A stretch of DNA of 64,000 bases from Owenia fusiformis (GCA_903813345.2 CAIIXF020000003.1:8205815-8269814), one strand, 5' to 3'. Positions 33,270 through 44,295 are shown, counted from the first letter of the stretch. The notes: a model not told the origin generated them from the sequence alone. Numbers and translations: made by a program.

Positions 33270-34064
33270 TCATACATCCTTAAATAGATTATCATGTGTT
33301 TTGAGGAGGGTTTTTAATGTGGGGGACTCAGTATGGGGAGTTTGGGTAGATACACTGGGCTTTGGGGCTTTATCATGGATTTCCGCATTAGATGCACTGA
33401 AAATTTTCACTTGATTTTCCCATTTATCCTTTCTAAAAAGCTTTTCCATCCAATCTCTCCCAAATAAGGGGGCTGCCATATGATTTACAATATACAGGGG
33501 AAGACTCGCTGACTTGCCATTATATGTTACCACCATATTGGCGATTCCTATGGTGTCAAGCGGTTTCCCTGTGGTGGCATTTATGGCACGTTGCAATTTT
33601 ATAGTAGCATTTCTCTGGGGAATGTTTACGTCCATTACAGCGTAAGCATTTCTTTGAAACTGATTTTTATCGTTGATTGGCTCAACTTTGTGTACACTAA
33701 TTGACGGATTAGTCTCTTTTGTGTCACGAAATTCTGCAATATCTTTTTTGGCTGGTTCAAGGCCTAAAGCCAATTCAACTGCAGGTTTAAATGTTAAGTC
33801 TTTTTTGGTAAGTAACATATTTTGTGTGGATCTCTCACTTATGCCGCAAACAAAATGATCACGAAGTGCTTCTTCAAGAAAAGTTCCGAACTTAGTTTTA
33901 TCCGCCAAATGTTTACTAGCAAAATAATCCATTATGGATTCTCGTGAGCCTTGCTCACGTTTGTGAAACCTGAAGCGCTGTGTTATCAAAAGTGGTCTTG
34001 GATTGTAATGTCCTTCCAGTTTATATATTATACTGCAGCTCATAAATAATTCAGTTAATTTCAT
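33270..34064 (-). pseudogene. gag-protease fusion of a Ty3/gypsy element, internally deleted
   Basis: A 264-residue open frame. Its first 110 residues are a gypsy capsid C-terminal half: GHYNPRPLLITQRFRFHKRE, ESIMDYFASKHLA, FLEEALRDHFVCGI and FKPAVELALG. After about residue 145 comes a protease second half: DTIGIANMVVTYNGKSASL, LYIVNHMAAPLFGRDWM. The zinc knuckles and the protease active site that should lie between are gone, so an in-frame deletion has joined the two. The C-terminal KTLLKTHDNLFKDV leads into RT. It is open but cannot make a working protease. Confidence 0.8.
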
Positions 34065-34086
34065 ATGCCTAATTGCATCTTAGAAT

Positions 34087-34396
34087 TTAATATATTGCTA
34101 TTGTGACCATCTTAGTGAAATCTTGGCCAAAGGGATATGGTAAAATCACATTCCAGTTCAGACATATTTCATTGTTGGCTAAAAAGGTCCCCCATGATGC
34201 AGAACCCTTTTCAAAGTCACTTGGTTTTGGGTTTTTCAGTGTTCCATGCCTCCAGAGAATGAATAGTCTATAGGCAGCATTCCTCTTACCCTTCTTAATG
34301 TCTCCCTCTGTGGTGGCATGTGGCCCAAAGGCATCTCCTCCATACAATATATTCATGTGTACTGACATATCATCCAAACAGAATGCCTTGAAGTCC
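34087..34396 (-). CDS. exon of unknown gene upstream of the gypsy element
   Basis: After a CACTTTTCAG acceptor (exon from 34396) the frame reads DFKAFCLDDMSVHMN, then HATTEGDIKKGKRNAAYRLF, ILWRHGTLKNPKPSDF and SASWGTFLANNEICLNW before a stop at 34087. The Arg/Ala/Tyr-rich AAYRLFILWRHGTL segment faintly recalls P2X7-like zinc modules, but the Cys pattern is absent. A 35-base candidate upstream exon at 35046-35080 joins it in phase. The gypsy gag begins 23 bases beyond the stop, so the element may have truncated this gene. Confidence 0.4.
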
Positions 34397-34959
34397 TGAA
34401 AAGTGACAGGTTGGTTTAGTCATAACATCATAATTTCGAGCCATCATTGAACATTGAGCGTATTAGTTTGAATTTAATTTTATTTTTCACACCTTACATT
34501 AGTAATCATAATTATTTCATAAGAATTCAAAGTTATATCCCCCATCAAACTTACATAAATTCTATTATTTTTTATTTTTTGCCATATTCACTCATGGTTA
34601 ATATGTGATAAATGGAAAATTCAACAAGTGTGAATCGGCCGTTTCCAAAATGTGATATCTCACTTCAAATAGTGTAATTGGCTGAATGCGTACGATCCCT
34701 GGGTCTAATGTTAGTTTGACAATAAAGTAAAACTATATCTTACACCGGGAAAGTAATCAGGAAGCATACAAATCAACCAAATGTTAAGAGCATACCTATC
34801 CGTCCTGTGTTGTTCGCGAATGTTGACAAAGATGTTATTTGAATATGATAGAGAAGGCCTCTGATTGGCAAAAATATCACGTGACTTTGAAACTGTCGAT
34901 TTACAGCAAAAGTACATAAAACTTCTTAAATATGAACTTACCATGTCTATCTAGACATT

Positions 34960-35273
34960 TGTTTACGATCTATATAAACATATATCAGCAGCAAAATATG
35001 ATGCAAAAGTGGTAAAAACTATGTAAAAGAATGATGCTTACTTGATCGAAAACGAGGCTGTGAACCGGAAGCTCATCTAAACATAAAAATAATTTCGGGA
35101 AGAAGTAAAATCTCCAAATAAAGTTAAATTTCACCATATTTACAGAAAGTTACTCAGTCACCACTTATGGCGGAAGCAAGGTAAGACAATGTGACACCGT
35201 CTAGCGTACTTAGAACAAAATGACACTATCTAGAACTATTGCTAGACAGTCGTCACACTATCCCCCCTTTTGA
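34960..35273 (-). mobile_element. gypsy 3' end: polypurine tract and LTR start
   Basis: On the minus strand AAAAGGGGGGATAG (35273-35259) is a typical polypurine tract, directly followed by TGTGACGACTGTCTAG (from 35257), which looks like the start of a 3' LTR. The preceding frame ends RVNIFSKGGIV, as gypsy pol often does. The other LTR end is not clear; the left boundary given is a guess. Confidence 0.5.
35046..35080 (-). CDS. candidate 35-base micro-exon
   Basis: Between a TATGTTTAG acceptor and a CAA/GTAAGC donor, with one open phase reading ELPVHSLVFDQ. Spliced to the exon at 34396 it stays open (…VFDQ-DFKAFC…). Support is splice grammar and phase only. Confidence 0.3.
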
Positions 35274-35587
35274 AAAAATGTTCACCCTCGAACAGGAATG
35301 AGGACTATAAAATGAGCACCAGCTTATGGTAAAATGTACTAATATAAAAATATAAAAATGTCCATCAGCAAAAGTGCTGATTTAACAAACACTACAGTTG
35401 GGGACATCGCTGTGTCCAGCTGCTCCTGTCTGACATCAGTGTTTATCACTTGATTATATATATGTGTACTGTTTTTTCTTCCTGCTTTAGTTAATAATCA
35501 GTAAATGGTTTGAATAGAATGTCAATAAACAATATACATGGCCCCTATGGTTTTCTTGGAAGAACCAGGAGCTCAAATACATAATAA

Positions 35588-36464
35588 AGTCACTTGCCAT
35601 TGTTAATTGTTATATATTGGATAGACTTTCCACAGTGGAACGGTTGTTTTAAACTGACTTTGGTTTTCTTGATCGGCGCTGGTTGTTTTATAGATAAATC
35701 AAGCGGTTTTGATTGTATCACAATGTCCATATTCGGTGAATCAGGTCTCAGGATTTCAGGAGATGACTGTGCTATATCTTCCTGCACGTTTTCAGCTACT
35801 GATGGTACTCTTGACGGCTGTTTTGTGGCAGGAGTTGACGATGCATTGTCCAATTTAGATGATTCAGTATCTGATCTAGGGGATCACACAGGTGAAGTGT
35901 TGCGTGACTCCACCTGCTCCCCTTTCTTTTCAGTATCAGTGTCCGAGTCAGTGTCCCAGTCAGATGATAATGACTCTCTTAGTTTCCTCTTGTAGGTCGT
36001 TGAACTTTTGGCTCGGATGGCCGTAATTCTACCTCTGAGTTCACCTAAACTCATCTGATCATGTTCGTAGATTTCTGTTTCTTGATCAGAGTCCAATAAT
36101 GGGGAGGGTGCTATTTGTCCAAGGGGACACAGAGGAGAAATTCTGGGACACTGATGTTGTGGAGCCAGAGATATGAGGTGGACTGGTCATAGCCATCAAT
36201 GGTTTTGGCATCTTTTTCAGAGTTACCAAAGGTGATTGGATTTCATTTGGAAATGTTTTCTCCTTTTCAGCATGATTGTGCTCATGTCAGTCCATCCGTT
36301 GGCGTGTCTTTGTGGTGCATACTTTCAGCATAAATCTGCAGTACTTGAACTGACAATACACATATTGGTGTTGATTCATGTCATGTTCCTCAAGTTCCTC
36401 CTTTGTTGGAAATTCTGCCTCACAAACGAGACCTTTTGTTCTGTATTTGGCGCAGACCACCATC
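35588..36464 (-). pseudogene. zinc-finger exon with PLDLS motif, broken
   Basis: A CTTCTTTTCAG acceptor opens an exon at 36464 starting MVVCAKYRTKGLVC. It encodes two C2H2-like segments: CEAEFPTKEELEEHDMNQH, then YCQFKYCRFMLKVCTTKTRQ followed by H-x3-H. A TGA interrupts the second finger near 36287. A frameshift lies near 36110 and another in-frame TGA at 35884-35886. The rest is Ser/Pro-rich and contains KPLDLSIKQP, which matches the PxDLS CtBP-binding motif of transcriptional repressors. The exon ends at a GGCAA/GTGACT donor near 35588. It looks like a recently lost nuclear zinc-finger gene or a duplicated exon. Confidence 0.55.
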
Positions 36465-37186
36465 CTGAAAAGAAGCAAAACAAGCAATGTGTTAAAAATT
36501 TGGCGATTATTCTAAATCATAATCTTTTAACCACTTGGGTGGTTTTTGTGGCCTTTAAGACCGGGTTGGATGGACATCTTGTACAACAGAAGGAGAATTA
36601 GTTTTGGGTCTCTTCTGTGTCATCAGGGGTACCTGCATTTCATATTTCAACTTTTATGATAAATCTTATGAATTCCAAGATACTTTCTTGATATCACCTT
36701 TGAAGTAACAGTTACAACATATGCTTTATATATTACTACTCTCTGGCACAATGCTTATACAATCCCAAGGTGTCATGTGGCAGCATTTGTCAAGATCCTG
36801 TAATGACCCCGATAGTAATTTGAGATGAAGTTGAGATGGTAGCAAACCAAAATATCAGTCTTACAGATAAAAGAGAAAACTTGCAATATTGAATCTCTTA
36901 CTATTGATGGAATCCTCTGCTTCACTTTTGTGTGGAGGTGGCATCCATGCGTTCAAGGCTAGATTTGGCCAAGGATTTAGTGACAGATATCAATCCATCA
37001 TATTATTGTAGAAGAGTTTCGTCCTCGTGCATAATCAAACCATGTATGGCACCAACTGCTATATGAGTATTTATAATGGAACCATTAGCAGCCAACACTA
37101 CAATAAATGTTAACACTGGATTTTTATTAATTTGTATGTGTTTACAAAACGCTGGAAATTGCGGATTAAAGACACAAAAATATTAT
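36465..37186. other. no coding feature; possible intron
   Basis: Lies between the FLYWCH-like frame and the zinc-finger exon, both minus strand. If these belong to one gene this is its intron, but their phases do not match directly. Confidence 0.3.
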
Positions 37187-37416
37187 ACATGTAACTCTCC
37201 AGCAAGCAAAGCCCAAGCCTCGGCATCAAGCCTGCTTTCAAGATGCACTGGTCTCCCCTGAGGGCCTTTAGGGAGGCTATCAATAGAACCATTTAACCAT
37301 GAGTACTCACTTTCGCCTTGATGTTTATGAAAGCGGAATTTGTATTGCTGGTCAACTATTAGGCTTTCACCTCCCCCGGTTGATGGAACAAATTCTATTT
37401 CATTATCCATAGTCAT
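37187..37416 (-). CDS. FLYWCH-like exon with its own start
   Basis: The frame starts MTMDNEIEFVPSTGGGESLI and continues VDQQYKFRFHKHQGESEY, the opening of a FLYWCH-type zinc module (F-x-PS..G..L...Y.F..H). The expected WxC and later Cys/His residues are not present; instead comes SWLNGSIDSLPKGPQGRP and EAWALLAGELH. It ends at a CAT/GTATAA donor-like site. FLYWCH modules bind nucleic acid or protein in host factors and element proteins. The region just upstream has two CRE palindromes, compatible with a promoter. Confidence 0.45.
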
Positions 37417-37507
37417 AGTGAAGTGGTGACTTTCTGTGCCACGTCAGATTGGTTCATGCATTCCTGAGCTCACCGATAGATGTCTCGCGCTATAAATATA
37501 TATTATG

Positions 37508-37564
37508 TGATGTCAAATATATATTATATGACGTCATATATTATATATGAGGGGATTGACGTCA
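37508..37564. promoter_or_regulatory. cluster of CRE/ATF palindromes
   Basis: TGACGTCA, the full cAMP-response-element palindrome, occurs at 37529-37536 and again at 37557-37564, with TGATGTCA at 37508-37515. They are embedded in TATA-rich near-palindromic sequence 90-150 bases upstream of the FLYWCH-like start at 37416 (minus strand). Confidence 0.5.
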
Positions 37565-38000
37565 TACTATATTTATGCCAGTGTATATTGAAATAGCGCA
37601 CCTAGTGGATGGCGCGTAGTTTAAAAATGGTCACTGACTATCCAAGTAGGCACTGACATGTAAAATTTCAATTCGGCCCTAAAATGGCCACCATTTTGAA
37701 ACAAATGTATGTATGATGTACTATGATATTATACTTTGACTGAATTCTGAATTTTTAATGACGTAAATAAAGATTATTTCTACTTGAATCTGGACTATTA
37801 GTTATTACAAGGGTTTTATCTTGATTACATGTATGTAAGACTGATCTTCACTGAACTGTGATTTTAATTGAAGTTGGTGCAGTATGAGACTCACAATCCT
37901 TAATTTTCAAACAGGTATAAAATTCAAAATAACAGTTTTCAATGTGCACAGATGGACCCAGGGGTATAACTCTTCAAAATGAGAAACCTCATATAACCTT
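37565..38000. other. no feature recognised
   Basis: AT-rich spacer between the CRE cluster and the transposase fragment. Confidence 0.35.
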
Positions 38001-38545
38001 TTAGTTGTACGAGTTCTGAGTGACATTGTCTCCCAGAAGCAAAAATACACACTGACTCAACAGTTCAAAGTGAGAAAGGTACTCTTTGGGAAGAATCCGA
38101 GCAAGGCAGGGGGTGGCATAATATAACATCAAAGCTTGAAGTTCTGTAGCTTTTAAATGTGTATACTGTGTATCAAAATCTCTGTGTGGAAGATGCTCAA
38201 TAAAATAAGGTGCTGCCATTTCTCCAACACGTCTTGCCACTTCTTTGATATGTTTTCCTTTGAAACACCTTTCATTTGTAGATGACAATGAAAACCATAA
38301 ATCCAGGAGTTTGTAAACAGCTCTTAGAAAAATACCATGCATGTAGTCAGAAACACATCCATTGGCTAAATTAAAGCCATCTAGATGAAGAATACCACTC
38401 TCTCCTTTCATTCCATTTATTTTGTTTGCTGTTGTTGCATTGGACATATCTCTTCGCATTTCCTAAACAGTTCGTGGTTCATAAAACTTGTTACGATCTT
38501 TAGCATTTTTATTATAATAAGGGTAGCACCTTGTATGCCCTTTCC
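38001..38545 (-). pseudogene. CACTA (EnSpm)-like transposase-domain fragment
   Basis: The minus strand from 38545 reads GKGHTRCYPYYNKNAKDRNKFYEPRTV, in parts, then an in-frame TAG, then a 150-residue open frame with GESGILHLDGFNLANGCVSD, YMHGIFLRAVYKLLDLWFS, AAPYFIEHLPHRDF, LKATELQALMLYYATPC and ILPKEYLSHFELL. The DYMHG..L, WKA/LKA-x-E and LLYY..P.L blocks are those of animal CACTA-like transposase-domain proteins. No terminal repeats seen. The single stop and open remainder suggest moderate age. Confidence 0.6.
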
Positions 38546-39083
38546 CCTTTTTCACTCTCTATCTAGTGTCCATACACAAACAACAACCATGTAGGCCATT
38601 GAACATAGTCATGTTTAAGATGTCGAAGAAAGGAATATTGCAAGTTTTACATTGATTTCTTTGCCTTTATATTATAGATTAATAAGTGACTATTACATTG
38701 ATATTGATTATTTTGACATACTGTCTTTAATTAAAAAATACACACATGATATGAGACAATCTCTTGCATATTGATAGCACTAGCAGAAGATACCCTAAAG
38801 TGCCTCAAGTGAAGTTTTCAAAGATTTTGGCTCATCTATTGCTGAGAAATGACTTGCAAAATTGCTTCCCAATTTTTGGTACAAACGCCATTAAGTTCTT
38901 GCTTCACGACAGTATGGGATCTTTTTACATGCTATCTTGAATTTCTTGAAAATGCAGGGTTTCCATTTCTTTTGACCACCCTGTATGTTGTCAAACTTTT
39001 TGAGCAGGTAATACCCTTCCTAATACTATAGTCTGCTCTTTCATCTTTAAAAAATTCAAGTTGGACTTGTAGTGTAGTGTAGT

Positions 39084-39310
39084 TTATTGATATGATTGTA
39101 GTGTGGCCAGTGTCAAACCCTGCTGCTCAAAGGTATTTTGTTGCACTGGCACTGGGCAGGAAAGCTCACACTGTGCCTGAAAAATGGAATTTTGTATTTC
39201 ATTTTTAACTCTATTCGCTTCTTGGTTTGGCATAAGCCTCAGTGCGGCAGCAACATATTTTCCAAGAGTCATTCATATCTTGCTTCTCTGGAGCGCAAAG
39301 TTTGTCAATT
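39084..39310 (-). pseudogene. BESS-like C-terminal exon
   Basis: The minus strand reads LTNFALQRSKI, a TGA, then MTLGKYVAAALRLMPNQEAN and RVKNEIQNSIFQAQ. The G-K/R-YVAA-LR-x(7)-K-x2-IQ-x2-FxAQ pattern resembles the C-terminal BESS-type segment of MADF-domain transcription factors and of related element proteins. The tail is Gln-rich. The in-frame TGA marks it as damaged unless the exon starts at the ATG (39272). Confidence 0.5.
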
Positions 39311-39380
39311 GCTTACTTGCAATCCTTGAGGAATGTTTCATTTAACTCTGAGGTTGTTTTTCTCTATGTTTTTATGGTAC

Positions 39381-39476
39381 CTGTATTGCCGGAGCAACCT
39401 CATCGGCTGTTTCATTTTCAATATCATCAATATTGTCTCTTCCACTTGCGAAGCTCTCTCCTGTTAAACTCTCATC
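39381..39476 (-). CDS. acidic exon upstream of the BESS-like exon
   Basis: A 96-base stretch between a TTTTACAG acceptor and an ATACAG/GTACCA donor, open in phase 0 with 32 codons: DESLTGESFASGRDN, IDDIENETADEVAPAIQ. Acidic linkers like this commonly separate MADF and BESS segments. No MADF domain was found upstream. Confidence 0.4.
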
Positions 39477-39489
39477 CTGTAAAAGCAAT

Positions 39490-40674
39490 CATTAAAATAT
39501 GAATAAATAATTGATACATAATTCATCAATGCTTATTGCAGTGTTTGCCAGAAATTTTGATGCTTACAAAAGTGTTTATATTTCTGCATTAGCCAGTTTT
39601 AGTACTTTAGCAGGGGTGTATGCATTAAAGTGCTCACGCAGCAATCAAATATGACAATTATGGCTCATTCAATTTGAGTGTTCAATTTTGAATATTATCG
39701 CTCAATTTTAATGTTTTTTAGGATATTACTATTTTTGTAACATAGAAGTCAGTACCAAAAATAACATTCTGTCTAAAAATGGCTTTATTTCTGACAATGT
39801 TTGTGACATTAAATGGCAGTTAATGTAAATTATTACACAGTTTTCATGACTTTCATGAAAAACTTTGAGCTTATATCACTAACTGTGGTTTGTATATATC
39901 CATAAGATACTTCAAAACAACTCTTGTTCATGTCACACCCATCATAGTTAAAGCCCCCATACAATGTTTGAAAATATACTTTTATCATTCATTTCCTTAT
40001 TCATATCATTCATGACTTTAAAAATTATTTTAGAGATTTTAGAAAAATATAAATATGCTAAGCTTCAAAAATAAACCAATGTTAATTGTTTCATTAGGTT
40101 GAAAAGAAGAATATATTATGTTTTAAATATTACTGTACCATTCACTAAGTGAGGGCATTTGTACTGAAAGGGGCATTTTCAGTACATACACATATGTACT
40201 GAAAAATAAGCTGACCTTTTTAAGTGCAAAATTCAGTATATTCATTTTTAAATAACAAAACTTTATTTTTCAGTGTATAAATAAACTGGAGTATGAACTT
40301 AAAAAAGTCAGTACATTGTTCAGTTAAAAAATAAAATAAATAAACTAGTAAAGAAATGATACATGGCTCTACCAAAGAAATGTTTGACTTTGACTGTCAC
40401 ATTACCCCTTGGTCCTTTAGAAATAAAGGGCTTTCGTAACAAGTAAATCCGTTCTGTGAAAAAAAATTACAAGAAACAAAAATAGAGTCGTGCCAACAGT
40501 GCTATGAATATGCCAATTTGTGAACTTTTCACAAGATGAAAAGGGAAAAGGCTAAAAATGGTGAAAACCCTACCAAAAGCTGTCAAAACTTTCTGAACTG
40601 CTTTATAAAGCAAAATATTTAAAATCTATGAAAATAACATGGTTCCTTTCCTTTTCATTAAAGAAGTGAATTGT
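39490..40674. other. no gene recognised
   Basis: AT-rich. GTACTGAAA and CAGTACAT phrases recur around 40150-40330 without forming a regular array. Confidence 0.35.
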
Positions 40675-40890
40675 GTAATTACAGCTCAATTTAACAGTTC
40701 TTTAATTAAACTATGTAGATGAAACTATGGGTATGCTATATAAAAAGCCAGAATAAAGTGAAGTGTGAGTACTATATCAAGTTGTTTGGGAATCGAACCC
40801 AGTCCAAGGAATGATTACTTCCATGGTGTAAGCCTACACAACTTGCAGGATATTTGTATTATCACATCACATTATTTTTGACTTTTTTCA
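40675..40890 (-). repeat. tRNA-like (SINE-type) repeat, copy 1
   Basis: The minus strand matches 52640-52855 over about 210 bases. Its core (40845-40778) has a perfect 7-base acceptor-like pairing CAAGTTG/CAACTTG, a GGTTCGATTCCC T-loop/B box and a GGAA-loop-TTCC anticodon-like arm, but no proper D arm. Homology beyond the tRNA-like core shows it is a dispersed repeat and not a tRNA gene. Confidence 0.65.
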
Positions 40891-41184
40891 AAAATGCCCT
40901 CTGCTTTCAGAATGACATACGGCTTTCTAACTAAGCTAAATAGCATTACAAGCTTGTTGGTGTACACTAAACTGTCAGCTTAATCCATCATCAGAAATTA
41001 TTGTCAGTAGGGATGTTCCTGAGTCATACCATCATTCTTCCTCATTGTCATGTTAAGTGGGATTGTCAGAAATCATAGTCTGGTTGGGTATGCCAGTAAA
41101 AAAAACAGTATTATCAGTAGACTTAGTTTAGTAGATACAAAATATAAAGATTAAGTTAATCAATTTTTCCCTTTGTTGCACTTA

Positions 41185-41288
41185 TCATCTGACCCTTGGG
41201 GGATTTTCAGCACTGCTTGGAGGACCATTGAGCAACTCGTCACTGGTCACATCATCTTCAAAATCAATCTCCAGCTGCTCTTTCTTAA
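41185..41288 (-). CDS. short acidic 3'-terminal exon
   Basis: After a TATCTACAG acceptor an open stretch reads KKEQLEIDFEDDVTSDELL and ends NPPRVR at a TGA (41185-41187). It may be the last exon of the zinc-finger/hAT-like gene upstream (42.3-43.3 kb) or of another gene. Support is splice site and acidity only. Confidence 0.3.
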
Positions 41289-41692
41289 CTGTAGATAGAT
41301 AAATAAAGATATTGTAATCTAAGTTGATGCTTATTTTGACACATTTTAATTCTAATTAGTGTACACCTTGAAGTGTTCAGCAACCTAGACTATTAAAAGT
41401 TGCCCCTTATTTCAGTGCATTGATTTCAATTGGAATAAGTGTACGCCTTGCAATGTGCAGCAACCCTGAGTATTTATTAAAGCTGTCATGGTACAAACAT
41501 ATTTCGGAACCGTTACAGAACGGTATAAATGGTCTTGGGACATGGTACTTTCGGGGCGGAACTGAACACATCAAAAATCATTAAAAAACCCTAAAAGTAT
41601 TGTTTTAATTCATACTTACCCTTCATATTGTATCAACTGGAACAATAACCCAGATGCGAGTAGAAATAATCTTGATTTATGTCATTAAAAAT

Positions 41693-42080
41693 TCAAAATT
41701 CAGTCAAAGTAATATCATATTTGAAATCTACATGTAAAATTACATCTAGAAATGTGGTTTTAAAAAGTGTTTATCAACTTTGAAAAATAAATTTTCTTTG
41801 AAAATGTGACTTCTAGCTCGGGGAGATTTGCCATAGACCCCATGCTATAAAATCACAAAAAATGAAATATCTTTTCTTTTAGTGGACAGATAATATTTTG
41901 CTTTACTGGACATATTTTCATTAGTCTAAGTATCAGGCACATAAGGGTTATATGAAAATTGAGCCACTTAAATTGATAATATTCAAGTTTAAGGGAACTT
42001 TCTTATATACCTGCCATGTTAATTGACCCGAATCAGCCACCTGGTGGTGAAACTGGTAACTACCTACTCGCATTTGGGTA
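41693..42080. repeat. dispersed ~380-bp repeat, copy 2
   Basis: Same orientation as 5872-6255, collinear throughout. This copy ends within GCATTTGGGTAAT, the same point as copy 1, so both keep the same boundaries. Confidence 0.8.
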
Positions 42081-42319
42081 ATAAGAATTATGGGACATTA
42101 ACAGTCATTTTTTCAGCAAGTTTATTGCTAAACAAACATCAACAAAACTAACACGTTATCATTAACATATCAAAAAATGATTTCAGTGAAAATTGGTGCC
42201 CTCTGGTGGCTTCTAGAGCCTTCTGGTGAAAGTACATTGAATAAAATGTTCACATTTTTTTACATCTGTTTATTGCATTTTTGTATTTTTTTAATTTGAT
42301 AACCCCAAATGTTCCAATT

Positions 42320-42761
42320 ATACTAGTAATAAGGTGGGTAATATTGTCCTTTTGTATATATAAATTTAAACTTTAATATATTTAACACCTTGCAGTTAGA
42401 GTTGTTAGTTGCTTCATCAGCATTTATACTGAGAAACACTTTGTTTTTTCCCATGGATTTGAATTCTGACTTGATTGCTTCTGTTATACCATGTGTAGCT
42501 ATATAAGATGCAGCACATTGCTAAGAGTACATTTATTTAATGCAGGTTTATCCCCTGCCAAATTCTGTGCATATTTAATAAGATCTGGGGCAATCGTGAA
42601 GGGCAAATCATGTTCCGATATAAAGGAGACTGTCTTAATTTTCACATCAGCAATACGGTCTAGACTGTTAGGTTTTAGCGTATTTCCATCAGACAGTCGT
42701 GGTGTGGGAGTCCCATGGACAGGGAGACTGAATCCAGGGAGTGGGGCCACTATATTGATCT
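42320..42761 (-). pseudogene. second exon of a ZnF/hAT-like gene, one frameshift
   Basis: A GTATTTCAG acceptor opens the exon at 42761. Spliced to the exon at 43326-43083 the phase is exact: the G left there plus AG makes Glu, giving E-INIVAPLPGFSLP. It continues ADVKIKTVSFISEHDLPFTI and LNKCTLSN, then after a one- or two-base shift near 42520 goes on with CAASYIATHGITEAIKSEF, KVFLSINADEATNNSN and CKVLNILK. The SEHDLPF and FLSINADEAT blocks are those of hAT-like transposase-derived proteins of the KIAA1586 type; the D is the first DDE-type acid. The rest of the transposase is missing. Confidence 0.65.
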
Positions 42762-43082
42762 CTGAAATACACATACAAAATTTTGTTATAATAATCTGGA
42801 GAGTGCCAAAACAGTTATGTGTACTGTAACTGTAAGCTGAATATACTTTACATTGCAGCCCTAGAAGTGTCTATTGATTGCTGCACATCAGACAAGCCTA
42901 GATTAGGCCTAGATTCTACATCTCGAGTAGACTAGCATATAGATGTCATGTCTGAGCCTAATGAGACGTTTGATTGACATTATTTATATGACAAATATTT
43001 ATCGGTAGATGAGATTTATTAGTCCTGTTAATGAAATATAATTAACTCCGATATAATTCTAACATAATAAAACTAAAATTAC

Positions 43083-43326
43083 CTCTCAATTTTTGTTTGT
43101 GGTGTTTATCTTTACTATGTTGATACAAGATTTTTTTCCCCGATGTCCCATATTTCATTTTCTTTCCACAAACTGTGCATAAGCACACACCCGGCTCATC
43201 AACTTTTCGGAGCCACAATCGATGAATTACATCTTCATCTCCTTTTTCATCTAACCATTTCCAAAGGAACTTATTTTTGACTCCATTTTCGCAAGGGAGA
43301 GCCATTCCCTCTTCGATAGTCGCCAT
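43083..43326 (-). CDS. first exon of a ZnF/hAT-like gene (proximal copy)
   Basis: The frame begins MATIEEGMALPCENG at 43326 and carries KNKFLWKWLDEKGDED, LWLRKVDEPGVCLCTVCGKK and a HSKDKHH end, that is a C-x2-C...H-x4-H finger of BED/C2H2 style. It stops at a clean GAGAG/GTAATT donor. The exon joins 42761 in phase, strong support for a real intron. The ATG lies in ATAGTCGCCATTTT context (plus sense), a compact GC-richer promoter-like stretch. The exon and about 800 bases upstream are duplicated at 44296-44539. The finger would bind DNA, such as element ends. Confidence 0.7.
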
Positions 43327-43759
43327 TTTGAACTAAATGAGCCGATAATGTACGGGAATTGCCGATCAATGATCGTGAACGACCGAAGTCAGGACGTAAC
43401 AACACGAAGTCTATATTTGGAAATTTCCGTAGACCACATGCAAATCACGTGCTCTTCTTTTCAGAATACATACTCCCTTATTATTCAATACTTATCCAAC
43501 ATAATTACAACGGGAGTGACAAAATAAACATGAACAGCCACATAATTTATGAACCTGACCTATTTATTAAATAACAAATCACACGTGAATCAGCTGATCA
43601 GCTGTTTTGGGGCCCGCAATTAAACGATTTTTTCCTCAAGTCTTCAACTTATTTGGGCTTCAGATCAACCCATACCCCCCTCTGATATCAACCCGGATTT
43701 GCACTGATATCACGGGGGTCAAATTTCGGTCTAAAAGTGCCGGAACTAGCCTGAAAACT

Positions 43760-44008
43760 TTAAGCCTTGCTATATCCCCTGCTGTTGAAAACAGTTCTGC
43801 TAGGGACTGATGGACCTATCACATTCATTCTAGTTTGAGCCAATGCTGCAATGTGAGGAAAGTTATTATCATTGACTTCCCACAATGTTAATGGGTTTCC
43901 AGGGATTGGTATCCCTTCAGAACTCTTATATCCGTCTACTTTTTGAGTGAAGTAAAAAAGACCCAACTCAAATTGCCACAAGAAATATTGCATCAAAATG
44001 CAGAACAA
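43760..44008 (-). pseudogene. hAT dimerisation-domain fragment, copy 1
   Basis: The frame reads IPGNPLTLWEVNDNNFPHIA, ALAQTRMNVIGPSVPSRTVF and NSRGYSKA. This is the C-terminal hATC dimerisation motif (PL-x-W...N...FP-x-IA...A...SVPSER-VFS.G) of ZBED-like transposases, with changes such as SRTVFN for SERVFS. It lies upstream of exon 1 on the same strand, so it is the tail of a different hAT copy. Confidence 0.7.
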
Positions 44009-44295
44009 TATGGTCCTTAAATGTACAAAACTAAATCATTTTTTCTGCTAATATCACTGAAGTGTACCACAAGTTGTCAGAGATAAGTATTAACTAAGGT
44101 AATATGTTTTCTAGATTAGGCCTAGATTCTACATCTCGAGTAGACTAGCATATAGATGTCATGTCTGAGCCTAATGAGACGTTTGATTGACATTATTTAT
44201 ATGACAAATATTTATCGGTAGATGAGATTTATTAGTCCTGTTAATGAAATATAATTAACTCCGATATAATTCTAACATAATAAAACTAAAATTAC

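Larger units (their letters stand above)
42901..44113. repeat. tandem duplication, unit 1 (1213 bp)
   Basis: Begins near GATTAGGCCTAGATTC and matches 44114-45335 at about 99%. It contains exon 1 of the ZnF/hAT-like gene, its upstream region and a hAT C-terminal fragment. Differences are single substitutions and one small indel near 43750. Confidence 0.9.

Noticed and set aside
43359-43574. 71-residue plus-strand frame present in both duplication units
   Set aside because: Kept in both copies only because the duplication is recent. It lies opposite the promoter region of exon 1 and has no domain.
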